Source: Tyto alba (Eukaryota; Chordata; Aves; Strigiformes; Tytonidae). From it: a DNA stretch of 64,000 bases. The notes beneath the pieces were generated by a model. The model had not been told where the DNA came from. It did no database searches and saw only the letters and a list, made by a program, of their open reading frames with translations. The stretch spans positions 13,881,777-13,945,776 of the forward strand of contig NW_024881303.1 in assembly GCF_018691265.1 (NCBI RefSeq), written 5' to 3'. Below, in pieces: positions 1 through 12,779 of this stretch. The translations under genes and the position numbers were made by a program. Every line of letters begins with the position of its first letter. Position 1 is the stretch's first letter.

Positions 1-2342
1 TCTATTCGTTACTGAATAATACCAGCAGGTTTTTAATTCCAAAATTAATTTCCAGTCAGAACTTGCCAGGATTTTTGTGTGGCACACCAACAGTCAAACA
101 CAGGGGCTCAAACTGTGATAGAAAAATTAATACAGAAAATGTGATGAAAGCTGCCAAAAGAAAATTCAATCTCAAGTGAGTACTGGCAGAAATATAGCCT
201 TTGTCATTATAAAGAGGTACTGTGAAAACTGATTTTGCCATAGAATTTTTCCAATGTAACAAAAATAAAACTCACAGCAAAGGCCCTTTAATTCATTCTG
301 CCAATGATATATGACATGTTACACAGATACCAACCAAAGGCAAAAACAAGAACAAATTTCCAAATACATTTTGAAGTCCCTATTTTATTCAAAACCAAGA
401 GAAAAGTCAGATAATCCAGGTAGAAAGTCTGCTCTGAACTACTGAAATTATGTGGAAGTTATTAATATCCTCTGGAGATAAGCAAAGGTATAATTTACTA
501 ATTTTTACAAATATTAATTTTATAGAGTCCTATTGATTTAATTGGTGTTAAACAGAAATAGACTTATTGGAAAACACTTACTGAAAATATGAAAAGGATG
601 CAAAAAGATCTTTGTTTTTCTGCAAAAACTCAGGTGTATTTTGTGTAGTTTGTGCCATCGATGTGCTCAGAGTAGATAGCAGAGTTTAAATTTCAGGAAG
701 ACATTGGAAGCCTCCCCTCAGTGACATTTTCAGTGGCAGTAAAGCAATGGAAGGACAACTGGAAAGGGAATTCAAGTATACGGGAGACTTCAGACATGGG
801 ATATTCATTATGTTTTCTTCTTCAACACCATGTGCCATACCAAATCAAATGTTTATTTTAAGGAAATTACTTTGGTTTGCATTGTTTCCTCTTTAGCTCC
901 GTTTGCAGATATGAACCTGTGGCTCTTCTGTTTTGAAGTGGGAGTGCCAAAGTTTATATCTTGAGTTCATCCCCTTGAGCAATTTGTGGGTGAACTCAAC
1001 TTTCTGTTTCTACCTTTTGGCTTTAGTTTCTTGAGAACTAGAGTGTAACAAAATTTTGTGCCAGCACACCAGGGATAAAATCTCCATATGAGCTTGCAAC
1101 AGCAGCAGGAAACTAGCGTAAATATCTAAACACTTTTCTGTTCAATCCTGTGCATCTATGGCTAAGCTATGAAGAAGAAAACAAATACAAATAAAGGTGG
1201 GGAGGGAGGGAAAAGAGAGGATGATACCTGTATTCTGTATTTAAAATCCCATTAATTGTTTTGATAATCCTGATCTATAGAAACTTGAGTACACATAAAT
1301 CACTACTAAACCAAATCTGGTAACAGGGTAAGATAGTCCTTAAAACCATGTTTATATATCTGGAAAGAAATTAAAATGTATCAGCAAGGACTTTGACTAG
1401 GAAAGCAGATACAGGAGGCACTCTGCCATCAAACAGTAAAATATTATTTAGGTCTACAGGGCAGTCTATCATTTCTTAACTCAAGAGTAACTTCACAAGA
1501 TAACCTTGTGATGAATTAATCACTGGACTGATGTTGAAGGATGTATTAGAAGCAATGTTAATAATTCATTGATGTTGATTGCCGTAGGTAGGATAATCTC
1601 AAAATTGTTTGTTTCACATGCAAGTACAGTTCATCAACAAGGGTAATTTTGCCAAAGCTCAAGAAAATTAATAAAAATTAGTGGGAGGAATATTAAAATA
1701 AATTGGGATTTCTTAGTGAACAAATTTTATTAGAGACTGTTAAAAAGTGACAACTCAGTGGATGAATGAAGGCAGAAATTCCAATTGATGGAAAATGACA
1801 GAAAGGAAAACAGGAGAAATAGATGTCAGTGTAAATTAGAATTTAGAAAATATAGAAAACTGATGAGAAAATCTAAGGACACAAGGGTGAAAAATCAACA
1901 TCTGGCAAGAAAAATAATGTTAGGAATATTTATGGAAACATAGTTTCCAAATTTTTATATACATGATTTGGTAGCAATAAAACCCATCCATTAATTGATC
2001 AATGTGATAAAATTTTGTGGTATTGAAAAGGCAACACTATTTAAAAATATTTATAATCTATACGTGGGAAAAAGAAAATGATATATATATCGTGAGAGAA
2101 CACTGTACTACACTGGTAGATGAAGGGGCTATTAAATACCCTGCATCAGTGCTTAACTTTTTTTTTAAAACAAGTAGATTTGGAAAATTTACACCCGGGA
2201 ATCCTACAAATTCTCCATGGTAAGCCCTGGGCACTCACTTCCCATCTTAGAAAAAAAAAAAAAAAAAAGTGGAATAAGTAGGAAATACAGCAGACAAGAA
2301 GAATCTTAGTACTTGTCAGTACACCATAAAGATAAGCAAGAT
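1..2342. other. AT-rich non-coding DNA, no gene seen
   Basis: No coding segment, RNA gene or recognisable repeat boundary is visible. Open frames are short (68 codons at most) and have no domain-like sequence. An 18-A run at 2251-2268 lies just before the CR1-like scrap at 2343. Confidence 0.6.
2251..2268 (+). repeat. A18 homopolymer
   Basis: Eighteen consecutive A residues. It is one of many A or T runs of similar length in this window. Confidence 0.95.
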
Positions 2343-2405
2343 GACCTAGGCAACTATAAGCTAGTGAGTCTAATATCAATTATGGCCAAAATAATGGAAC
2401 ATTCA
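2343..2405 (+). mobile_element. Old CR1-like LINE reverse transcriptase scrap
   Basis: Read from 2343 this gives DLGNYKLVSLISIMAKIMEH, which has the shape of the LINE reverse transcriptase block G-N-Y-R-P-V-S-L followed by K-x-M-E. The frame then meets stops within about 25 codons, and sequence to about 2460 only loosely continues the similarity. That points to an old, heavily mutated fragment of the CR1 or related LINE clade. No element ends could be set, so the true extent is unknown. Confidence 0.55.
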
Positions 2406-4143
2406 TTTAGTTCATAAAGGACAAGAATATAATTAGTGCCAATCAACATCTTTTAATAGAAAATAGTACTTGTAGAATATGTCTGCTTTCATTTTTTAGG
2501 AGAAAATTTTGATGTACATAAGCAACAACAAAATGCTCCTGATTTGTTAAGCTGCTTTTCTACATTACTGCATTCTCTTGACAGAAAAAAAAAAAACAAA
2601 ACAAACCTCTCCACAGTATTGCTAAAGTGAACAAAGACTATGGAATTAGCAAACTTCAAAAAGTATCTTTCAGAGAAGAAGTAAATGAAAATACCTTTAA
2701 TGACATCCATCCCTATGCAGGTTCCCCCTTTAGTTTCTGAGCTTAACAAACATATGTGAAATAAATGTTTACAAAATATAAACAAACTAGAGAACACTAT
2801 GGATTACTTTAATTACATTTAAGTTGTACCCATCAAAACAAAATAAAGAAATGTTTCTTCCAAATTAAAAGTTCTCTGCCAAAGAAGGGAAAGGCAGTTC
2901 CTGTCTGCAGAAGGGGACCCCATGGTTGAAGGCTGTGGCTGGAATGGGTTATAGGGCACACAGCATGTGGATGACATGGCTCAGTACTCTATCTGGAGAC
3001 ATTAAAAAAAAACAGCTTTGCAAGGATGAAGCATATAATTAACTTAGGAAAAAAAAAAAAAAAAAAAGAAAAGATTGTTTTTAATTTCAATTTATAGAAG
3101 CGGGGAAATATGACTGCTTCAGTATTTTAGTGGACAATCACAAAACACATGTGAGCACTGCAAAATTTCTTCAGTACTAGAGGTCACAGTGACCATATAA
3201 CTCCCAAGTCAGACTGGAGTAAAAAGTACCGGGGGGTTTGAGGTGTTTCAGAAAAAAGGAAGTGCCTTCTGCCTCCATGGAGAACTGGCAAGACTAATGT
3301 TTAGCCCTGATACAGTCTTCATGCTTGTTTAAGAGACCCACAGAAAAGGGATTTAAACTAAAAAAGACCATATCATAGGAAGATACAGAAAGTATAGAAA
3401 GATAACTTGATCACAGAGTATGAAGTTCTCCACCAGGGAGAAAATGTCTTGTATGAAAAGACTATTCCAGCTTCCCCCCCACCCCACAGACAACCAGATA
3501 AAAAGGGAAGGAGGGGAGGGAAATACAGACAAATTTTGGTTTGGGGTTTTTTACAGTCAAAGAAGGAGTTGTGCTTAGTATCGGGATAACTGGGTGAAAG
3601 GTAATTTCTCGTGTTATAAAGAAAACCATGTGATATGGTCTAACTATGTCTTTGGTTCCTAAACTTGAGGACTATGAGTCTGTTTGCTGTTTTCTGTTTC
3701 TCCCAGTTATAACCTATCCTAGAGAGGTAAATCTTGCTCTTAAAATTGTTCTTTTCATTGCTTTTTTGCAAAATCTTGAAGAATTTCCCAAGGAATAAAT
3801 TCCTTGTTCTCAGTGAAAATAGTTTATACTGTAAATGCCACTTCAAAAGTAGTAGGGAGTAAAGTTCATTAAACTATTTTGTCTTCTTGTCAGTACACAA
3901 AGCAACAGGCATCCCTATAAACTAGAAAATAGCCTCTAAAATGGACAAAGCTGAGGTTACAAACAGAAAGATAGATTGGAGGCAAGGAGGCTAAGTAGAA
4001 TAAAGGCCCCTTCACCAAAATGCTATAAATTTGAATTTCTGATCTTATTGGATCTAGGACAAGAAATCGCATTCTGCGCATGAACTGGCAATCTACGCCA
4101 CCACAGCAGTGAGCATTACTTCTTTCTTCTACATTTTTAATGC
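2406..4143. other. Non-coding DNA with A-tracts, no gene seen
   Basis: Holds interrupted A-runs at 2585-2596 and a 19-A run at 3049-3067. Open frames (102 codons at most) are T/A-run artefacts rich in Phe or Lys. Nothing else is recognised. Confidence 0.6.
3049..3067 (+). repeat. A19 homopolymer
   Basis: Nineteen consecutive A residues followed by G and more A. Confidence 0.95.
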
Positions 4144-4171
4144 TTTTTTTTTTTTTTTTTTTTTTTTTTTT
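4144..4171 (-). repeat. T28 homopolymer (A28 on minus strand)
   Basis: Twenty-eight consecutive T residues on the plus strand. It produces the lysine run seen in a spurious minus-strand frame here. It could be the tail of a minus-strand retrotransposed copy, but no parent sequence is recognised next to it. Confidence 0.95.
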
Positions 4172-5463
4172 CAAGGGAGAGTCTGAAACAACTAGGCTGC
4201 ACATCTGAAATACATGTTGCACATTGTCCAGGGCCACAGCTGGACTTTCAGAAATGACAGCATATAAATGTATGTCCTCCCATCATGAATAAACATGAAA
4301 GGCAGGTATTAGCAAGCGCCTAAGAGATGCTGAACATAGAGCCAGTAACACCCGCAAGCATTTGAGAGGCACATTAATTCCTGAAACTTGAATTCAATTA
4401 TGCACTATTATTTTGACATTAAGACATCAATACAAAATATCATTGCTACTATTTGCACTGATGCCTTTGTTACAGAAATATTTCTGCCTAATGAATCCTC
4501 CTTTACTCAGGCCTTACCTCTTTTGCTTCTAGATGGAGGTACAGTGCAGTTCTAACTCCTCTACTTGATTGTTTACCCTTATCACTAGTCAAAGCACCCC
4601 ATTATGCACTGTATCAAACTATCATGAGTTGTATGCTTGAAATAAGAGAGGCTTGATAGACCTAAACGTACCACAGAATGCTGTAATCATCTACTTTCTT
4701 TTCAAGCTTCCTCAGGAGCACACAAATTGCCATCTTTATTAGAGACCATCAAACATATTTGGATAAAACAAGAGTCAATGCACATTATCACTTGCACCAC
4801 AAACCAAATTAAACACAAGACTTTATACTGATTATACAAAAAATCAAGTCATTGTTCCTTCTAAACAATAATATTTACATATCTGCAGTTCTTATCTGGG
4901 AATAAACAGTATTTAAAAACTTGTCACAAATCAGACAGCAAGGGCAAACTCCTAAACTAAGCTGAGATAATTTATAAGCATCTCAAAAACGGTGAGACTT
5001 CTGATGTCTAAACAAATGGAAACAAATCTCTATATGCTTTGCCATGATTATTTCATCCAAAAAGTTCCCACATTTTTGTAGAGCAAAGCTGTCTTCCTTG
5101 CTCCCTTTAACATTATTTCTTAGATAAATAAGGATGTACTGGCATGTTGAAGAATAAACACAAAACCTGTGCACACATACTGCACATGTAAATGATGATC
5201 AAGAGCTGATGAGAACACACATACCTTGGTATTAATGAGAACTGGAATAGTGAGTATGGGAGAATGTAATAGGGAGTATCAAGCATCTGATCTAGAAGCA
5301 GAGTGACCAAAAGAACCCCATCAATATGAACCCAAGCTATACTCTCTTCAGGCTAAATACTAGATGCTTAAAAATAGCAACTGAGCTGGCAAGTCTGAAT
5401 GGTTACTTTACTGATCCCAAGCAGGAACAGTCATGGATCCACAGCACTGCCCCAGTTGCAGAG
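4172..5463. other. AT-rich non-coding DNA, no gene seen
   Basis: Only short open frames without domain-like sequence. No repeat boundaries were recognised before the LTR that begins at 5464. Confidence 0.55.
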
Positions 5464-5548
5464 CTATTGTGGTTTAACCCCAGCTGGCAACTAAGCACCA
5501 GACAGCTGCTTGCTCACTCCCCCCACCCAGTGGAATGGGGAAGAAAAT

Positions 5549-5571
5549 AAAAAAAAAAAAAAAAAAAAAAA
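5549..5571 (+). repeat. A23 homopolymer inside the LTR
   Basis: Twenty-three A residues, followed by a mixed CAACAAAAAACC stretch, within the LTR at 5464-6075. Confidence 0.95.
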
Positions 5572-5630
5572 CAACAAAAAACCAAACTCATGGGTTGAGA
5601 TAAAGACAGTTCAATAGACATAAGGAAGAA

Positions 5631-5700
5631 AATAATAATAATGGTAATAATATTAATATGGCAATATGATGATGATGATAATAATAATAAGAAGAAGATG
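5631..5700 (+). repeat. Compound AAT/GAT/AAG trinucleotide repeat inside the LTR
   Basis: An AAT block is followed by GAT, AAT again and then GAA units over about 70 bases. The related LTR at 16032 has only a short ACAATAACAATAAT stretch in the same place, so the repeat probably grew after insertion. Confidence 0.85.
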
Positions 5701-6075
5701 AAAAGAATTCGAATATACAAAACAAGCGATGCACAATGCAATTCCTCATCACTCACCAACCAATGCCCAGTGAGTTCTGGAGCAGCAGTCCCTGGCCAGC
5801 TTTCCCCATAGTTTATATACTGGACATGACATCATATAACTTTGGTGAGTTGGTCAGCTGTCCTGGCTGTCTTCCATCCCAACTTCTTGTGCCCCTCCAG
5901 CCTTCTTGCTGGCAGGGCACAATAAGCTGAAAAGTCCTTCATTTAGTTTAAACACTTCTTAGCAATGACTAAAAACATCAGTGTATTATCAACATTATTC
6001 TCATACTCCATAACACAACACTATACCACTACTAGGAAGAAAAGTAACTCTAGTCCAGATGAAACTATTTCACAA

Positions 6076-8163
6076 CAGAGACTTCATCATGTACAGTGCT
6101 AGAATTTCCACAGGCAAATACTATTGTTCCTGCAGCAAACTGAAATGTGATTGAAATGCGCCAGGTATCTATCTATCAGAACTCCTGGAAAAGCAATAGA
6201 AAGGCACAGACAGGCTTTCTGTACAGTTATTGGATGAACTGGAAAATGAACTGCCCGTTAACTTCATTTTTTCATAGCTCTAATAAGCATAGTTATACCA
6301 TGACCTCTCTTTCTCACTACATTTCAACATATCAGTCTTTTCTGTTTGGCTTCACTACCTTTTTCACAACTTCAGAAAATAACTTTTACACTTATTCTTT
6401 CATTACAGATGAAGACAGCTTCCCAGGCACCACTATGCTCTTTAATGTAAAAGTCACATCCTGGAAGCATCAGTCAATATCGGCCTTTTCAAGATCACCC
6501 AAATCCGCTGCTGTCAAATATGTGGGATGCTCAGCCAGCTCTTCTGTCCTTCTCACCCACTCGTTCCAGTCCAGTGACCTTTCCGGCACAATAAAAGATG
6601 ACAACATATTGCAGACATGCTAAAAGTATGCAAATGCCAAGTGCTAATAAATGTGCCCATTGTCTGTTGAAAGACAAGTTACTGCTTTCTCTCCATCATA
6701 TGAAATCTCTTAGATCCTTGTTCAAATAAAGACAACTTGAGGTTATATTGATTTACATTCCTTAAATTCAAACAAGCCTTAGGAATATGTTTAAAGGTGG
6801 TATGACTTCTTTAGAAGCTTACAGAAGCTATTTAAAGTGGGTACATACTTTGTAGATCACATGGATATTGCAGTAATTTCAAATTATTAAGGCAAGGGCT
6901 TCCTAAAGGAACTAGTTGTCCTACTCACCGCTACTTCTGATGACAGCTGGACACCTACTTGTCTTTAGGTCTCAGAAAATTGTAAAGTCCCAAAAAAGAG
7001 ATAATAAATTTTTTTTAATGAGAATGTATATTTTATTGCCGTCTTACCATACAGCTGACATGAAAGAGTTTTAGAAGAGAACAATGTCAACATTTCATGC
7101 AGCCAGGATTTTATCTCAGTTTTATGAGAGTGCTGGATAGCCTTTTAACAAGAGGAGAGGTGGAATTAAACAAGTGATTAATGCCCACGGGTTTCACAGA
7201 TATATTTTGCTTGCAGGTTGGTCAAGAAGTAAGATTAGTTTTTACTCGGAGTTCTCTGTCTCTCCTTTTATGAATTAATTAGGGTAAATGAAAATGTAGA
7301 GAAATATGTATTTCTAGTGTAAATTTCTAACAAAGGTCTACAAGTGCTGCCAACTGATTCTTGAAGATGACATCAGAGTTTCCTCCTTAGCCACATACTA
7401 CCAAAATCTGAAGAGAGGTTTGCAGAGTTTGAATGACAAGCCCCTAAGAACACACACAGTGATAAATTAAAAGATAAAATAGGTACAAACCTCTTTCCCC
7501 TATAGAAAACAGTAAGACTATTGTGAGAAGCTGAATCTTGAACCCAAAGTTGAATGCATAAAATCCAAATTTGGAGTATTTATTTATATTTCTGTCAATG
7601 TCACACAGCAGCAAAGATGAAACAAATCTTGGCTAAACTGCAATAACATAATAAGTGTAGAAATTGTATTCTCACTTTCACATAGGCTATTTAATTTACA
7701 ACTACTACATTTGGCCTGATAAATATGTAGTCACAACTCAGTGCTGAGACCTATACAGACTACAGGTTTTGTGATCATTTAACTCCACGGATCTCCAAAC
7801 AGACTCATTCTGAGTGAAGAGAACTGTGTGAAGGACCACAGACATAAATGAGAAATTAGTTTTATTTTCTTTACACCTTCTTTACATAAGACAGCATTAA
7901 TGAAGTCTAAAAGGGAATGTGACTTTTTCTGAGAGAGTTGAAGTCTCCACAAAGAAACGTGTAGAGAATGAAGGCTAGAACTGGTTATTTAATACCCTTA
8001 ACAAGAGGATAGGAGATAGCGTTAGATAGATATCTTCTTGTAAAAATCTATTTACTTCATTTTACTACCTTCACTGTGTCAAAAGAAGAGAGTAGCAGTG
8101 TTAAGTTATGAAACAAATCCACATTTTCTGCTTTTGGCAATCATAAATTGTGTTGGTGTTTAC
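6076..8163. other. Non-coding DNA with one unassigned 158-codon frame
   Basis: The frame at 6147-6623 (plus) is the second-longest in the window. Its product is rich in Ser, Thr, Phe and Tyr and shows no domain I recognise. An AATAAA lies at about 6645, just after the stop, but there is no poly(A) tail. I regard it as probably a chance frame. The rest of the stretch is AT-rich and featureless. Confidence 0.45.
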
Positions 8164-8220
8164 TATGGTTGGACTCACTGATCTTAAGGGTCTTTTCCAA
8201 CCTAAATGATTCTGTGATTA
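8164..8220 (+). mobile_element. CR1 LINE 3' end
   Basis: The sequence runs TGGTTGGACTCACTGATCTT, then TTTTCCAACCTAAATGATTC and TGTGATTA. This is the standard CR1 3' terminal region and its GATTCTGTGATT tail, in plus orientation. Only the last 57 or so bases of the element are present, the usual result of 5' truncation. Confidence 0.85.
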
Positions 8221-8271
8221 TCCAAGATGAATCAATTCCCCCATGGGCAACTAAGCTTAATTTAGGACCCC

Positions 8272-8272
<1 letters not shown>

Positions 8273-8303
<31 letters not shown>
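8273..8303. repeat. (AC)n microsatellite
   Basis: About fifteen AC dinucleotide units without interruption. Confidence 0.97.
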
Positions 8304-8307
<4 letters not shown>

Positions 8308-11300
8308 CACACAAAATAATATGACTTTGTATTCTCTGCTAGACAGAAGGTAGTTGGGCACCAAAACACACAGGTACATCCCTATCAGGATTTTCAAAAG
8401 TCGTGAATTCAACGGGAAGCAGGACTGAAAATTTGGCTAGAAACCACTAAGTAAAATGCTCATTGAGTTTAGTGTAGTTTGGTTCATGTATTTTGAGAAG
8501 GTCAAATTCCTTTTCTGTGACAGGGGAAAGAATATACACCAAAGCCTTAACTCTCAGGCAGAACTGTCTCTGGAATTATCACTTCATCATTTAAAAACCA
8601 AGCTTCAGATATTCCCGTTTAACCAGTGCTACATATTTAATTTTTGTTTAACTTCTGTAAAGAGCTATATAAGTAGAAATATCTTCTCATCTTAACTTTT
8701 CTGCCATACAAGTGATTTCTCCTCTGAGCAATATTTTCTTCTTTGGGTTTCATAAGTTAACACAGCTATGCACACTATCTACAAATAATAATAACAACAA
8801 CAACAATAATAATAAACTCAAGCAGCCTTCTTTCCTGTTCATTACATTTCAGAATTAGGCCCCAAAAGTCATAGCTCATGCTAATGGGAATCATAATTGC
8901 TCAAGGTTTTCCTGATTGTAAAAATAATGACATACTTTAATTATGGCTGTATATCTTAATGAAATTGTAATTTTCTGATTTTGCCCAATAATAAAAGATA
9001 GGGTAATAATGCCTTGCCAACATCCAACAGCATCTATGTTTAGTTAAGTATAGTTGTAGGAAATTTAGACAAATGTAATATAATAATTTATGGTATGGTT
9101 TTTTTTTTTTTTAGCTGAAAATACAAAATACCTGCCTGTATTTGTTTCAGAATGTATTTCCTCCCGTAAGGTTTATATATAACCAAATTGTGGAGCTATA
9201 TATAACTGTCTAGTACAAAGATTGTAACTGCAAATCCTAATCATAACATTCATAGGAAATACAGAAGGCAATTAATATTAGAATGATCCCAGTGTCTTGA
9301 AAAACCCTAGAGGACAAAAGGCAGCAGAAGAAACCTTTAATTTTATGCTGGTGCACAGTGTGGGTTTTTCTTATTAAAATTTAAATTCATTCTCCTTTCT
9401 ATAGTAAGCAAAACTATTTAAATATTGTACTTAGAAAAAAAATGTTAGAAATGCTCCTGCTAAAAGGACATTTAGCAATGAAAATGCAAATCTGAAATCT
9501 GAAATAAGTTGCTGGGCCCCTCACTGAGCTTCATGGCAGCAGAAAGAAAAATCAAGGGTCTTCAGTATAGCTGGAACTAGTCTGGAACCCAAATATTTTC
9601 TCATATTAAGGATTTTTCTGAACTTTTCTTTGACAGTTTCTCATGCTGCTACTATCTGTCACAGTCTAGTAATTAGCAGAAGGATTAACATCTGGCTCAG
9701 AAGTGTCTTTGTCCCCTGAATTCCATTCAGATTAGTTGGACATATAAAGTTAAGAAAGTGTTACTTCCTAAAGAGGAAAAAGCATAAGAACATAATGAAA
9801 ACAATTTGCAGATAAATTCCTTCCCAGAAATTTTTACTTTAAAGCACATTTGATGTTCTGTGCCTGATTTCATAGCTGAGTATGCAACACATACAATATA
9901 TACGCTTTCATTCACATTTTAAAGGAGTGAATTATATTTGGTAGCATTCAGATTTCTTCTGAATTCACTTTTCTAAATATTTTAAGTGATGGGAATATTT
10001 GGCAAAACAGTTAATGTTGCAGAATATTTAATTGATAGAAAACTTTTCTGAAATATTCAATTGGAAAGTTATATTTTAAAGTAATTGTCCTCTTCACAAG
10101 GGACAAAAACAGTAATCTTTTTTGTTCATTGAAAACAGCAATAAAGACTTAAAATAATTCTCCACTCTTGTTGCTGTTAAAGTGATGAGTTTCTGAACAG
10201 GAAGCCAGTAACCATTGTCTAACTGCAAAACTGGGTAGCAGAGACAAAATATCTTGAACGAGGTCACAAATTAGTATCTGAACTGGGAATAGAATTTAGA
10301 TCAACTAGTCAGGTGTTCTCTCACATGTCTGCTCATGACTTCATAACAATTTGCTAATTAATAGAATAGAAACTAAGCAGCATCTATATCAGTTCCTATG
10401 ATGAATACTGATTCCAGTATTGCTCTTCAAGCAGTGTTGCAAAGAAGATGCCATACTCATAAGCTAAATACTCTTTGAAATTATCCAAACACTTGTGCTT
10501 CTTAACCAAATTCTTGTGACAGTTGAGCTCAATAAAGGATATGAAAAATCAGCCCACTTGGGAATTCTAAACTAGGCTTTAAATAGTGAATTAATGAAAT
10601 ATTACTTAGTACACACATGTCTTAAACTGTGATGGAATCAATTTTAAAAGCCTAGAGGTATCCCTTATGTTCACAGACTGTTTTGGATACAGCAAATATT
10701 CCTATTTATTTATTTTTTGAACTAGAAAGACTTGGTCTGCAGAAAATCCAGATCCTAATCAGAGGGCTAGGAGAGAAACTGCATACCCATATGTTTAAGG
10801 GATGTTTCCATGGATACAACTGACTTGATTTGCAGTTTGCAAATTTACCTTGAGTAAGTGGCAAAACACATTCCACCTTCCCAAAGATCTGAGGGTCGGG
10901 ATATAGGCATCGCCTGCCCATGCAAGGAATGTGAAACCAACGACTGGAGTGCAGAGCCAGGAAGAAATGCACTTAACTTGCATTGCTAATCTCATGTACT
11001 TCTGCAATGTGTGCTTGGGGAATCTTAATCAGGGTGGGTCTTTTTTTCGTGTAAGAGATATTTAGGCAGGAATAGTCAACTGCACAAATAAGGACCAGGA
11101 AACAATTGGTTGCAAATGAGTCCTGGAAAAAAAAAATCACATGGGTGCTGTGGACCATCAAACAGACATGAGTCAATATTGCCATGCTGTTTCAATGAAA
11201 AGTGAATGCTACATTAGGCTCTATTAATAGGAATAGCTCACCATACATGTGATGCAGCCCTCCTGTCCAAGCCCTGGCTGGGATACCAACTTCTATTCAG

Positions 11301-12779
11301 ATGCCCACACAGAGATGTCTAGAGTCATTTCAGATGTCCATGGTGGGAAGAACAAGAATCAATGGGCATGTATTTCTGCAAGGAATATTTAAGTATGCTA
11401 TTAGGAGAACATTTTAACATTAAGTATAGTGCAGGCGTGTAATATGCTGTCAGGGGAAACTCTGAAATCTCCGCAACTGTAAATCATCAAGAATAAGAGG
11501 GACAAGCCTATCAGCAATAATAGAAGCACAGACCATCATGACCTGGGGCTAGGACAAAGCCAAAATGGCCTCTTGAGATCCCTCAGATTTTGATTCTATG
11601 TTTCATTAAAATAAGTTGCACTAAAACACTAGGAATCACTAAATACTATAGCTATCCTGGATTTTCATCAGAGTAACAGACTATCTCACCATATCAAGTC
11701 CCAGAGTAAATGAAAATTAACAATCTAAACAAAGAGATATTCTAAAGGTGACCCCTTTTCTAAAGAATTTTTTTATTCAGAATGAAATACCTCAGTATTT
11801 TTGACACGCAGTTTTCAATTTTGGCAAAGCCCTCAGAAATTTAGGAAATTGTTCAGGAAACTAATTTTTGACATGAAGGATATGCAAAGATGTATACTAA
11901 ATGCTTCACTGTACCCTCATTTAATTCTACACAGTCTATCTAATGTCAACCAGGAAGTTCATTTGGATATGCAATGGTAAGGATGAGAGGGAAAGCCCAA
12001 GGAAGCCCTGATGATAAAGGCTTTAACGGTAGAGACAGATTTACCTGTAAAGTTCCTATAACCAGTCAGAAATTAAAAAAACTTCACCGAATATTCAACA
12101 TTTCCATTCATTACTCAGTTTTTTTGAGGTGAGGCAGGGATACAATGAATTACATCACAAGCTATAACAAGGAGCATCAGGGCAAACAAGAACATATGAT
12201 CTTTTGTTTTAATTAGGAGGAGGACCTCAAGCAGAGCATCGATTGTCTGAAATTGCAACTACACTACAGGAGGCAGTGTGGCCTTCGCTTAAATTAAGCT
12301 TTATTACAAAACAGGGGCATGTCACTGGGGCTTTACTTGATGGAACTGGGCAGCAATGTGGGATAGAATCCAGGGAGAAGTTTAGGATTCTGAACAGTGC
12401 TACTGGTTCTCTCTGTCTTCCCTACTCTGTTCATTAAATGTGGGGTCCTCAAAGAAAATTTCCAGTAGGCAGTGGAAGTTTATGAGCTCCCAGTCCCATG
12501 TCAGAGAAGCAGAATTCAGGGTAGGGATTGTATTATTTCCATTCTTCCCCAGTAAATATACTTCTGAGTGGGTTTCATGTGATGTGCTCACTGTAAATCT
12601 AGCAAAATTCCTTGCATTCACTAAGATGTTGAGCTAGCTCTTTCCACCAAAAATATTTAAAATCAAAGTAGCCTGTCTAGTAGTAACAACAGCTACTTTC
12701 TGACAGTGTTCTAAAGAGCTAATTTGCTGAGACAAGGTTTTATTGGTTGATGTGGTAGGTAGTATTTACTGGGTCACTT
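8304..12779. other. AT-rich non-coding DNA, no gene seen
   Basis: Holds an AAT/AAC repeat at 8783-8816 and a short T-run near 9100. Overlapping minus-strand frames at 10706-11185 show no recognisable domain. No repeat ends were found before the LTR at 12780. Confidence 0.55.
8783..8816. repeat. AAT/AAC trinucleotide microsatellite
   Basis: Runs as AAT units, then about five AAC units, then AAT units again. Confidence 0.9.

Larger units (their letters stand above)
5464..6075 (-). mobile_element. Solo LTR of an avian ERVL-like endogenous retrovirus
   Basis: The plus strand begins near TTGTGGTTTAACCCCAGCTG, the inverse of the 3' end of a common avian LTR, so the LTR points left. A TATA box (GTATATAAAC on the minus strand) lies at 5811-5820, next to a TGACATCATAT stretch. 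It shares AACATCAGTGTATTATCA with the LTR at 16032-16602, so the two are related. The 5-bp direct repeat CAGAG at 5459-5463 and 6076-6080 is the likely target-site duplication; the outermost bases have drifted from TG...CA. No gag, pol or env sequence adjoins it. An A23 run and trinucleotide repeats have expanded inside it. Confidence 0.8.

Noticed and set aside
6147..6623. 158-codon plus-strand frame
   Set aside because: No domain, no flanking splice signals that I can support and an unremarkable Ser/Thr/Phe-rich composition. Length alone is not enough in 64 kb of AT-rich DNA.
8273..8303. Tandem repeat considered as a CRISPR-like or satellite array
   Set aside because: It is a plain AC dinucleotide microsatellite with no spacer structure. 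No spaced repeat array exists in the window.
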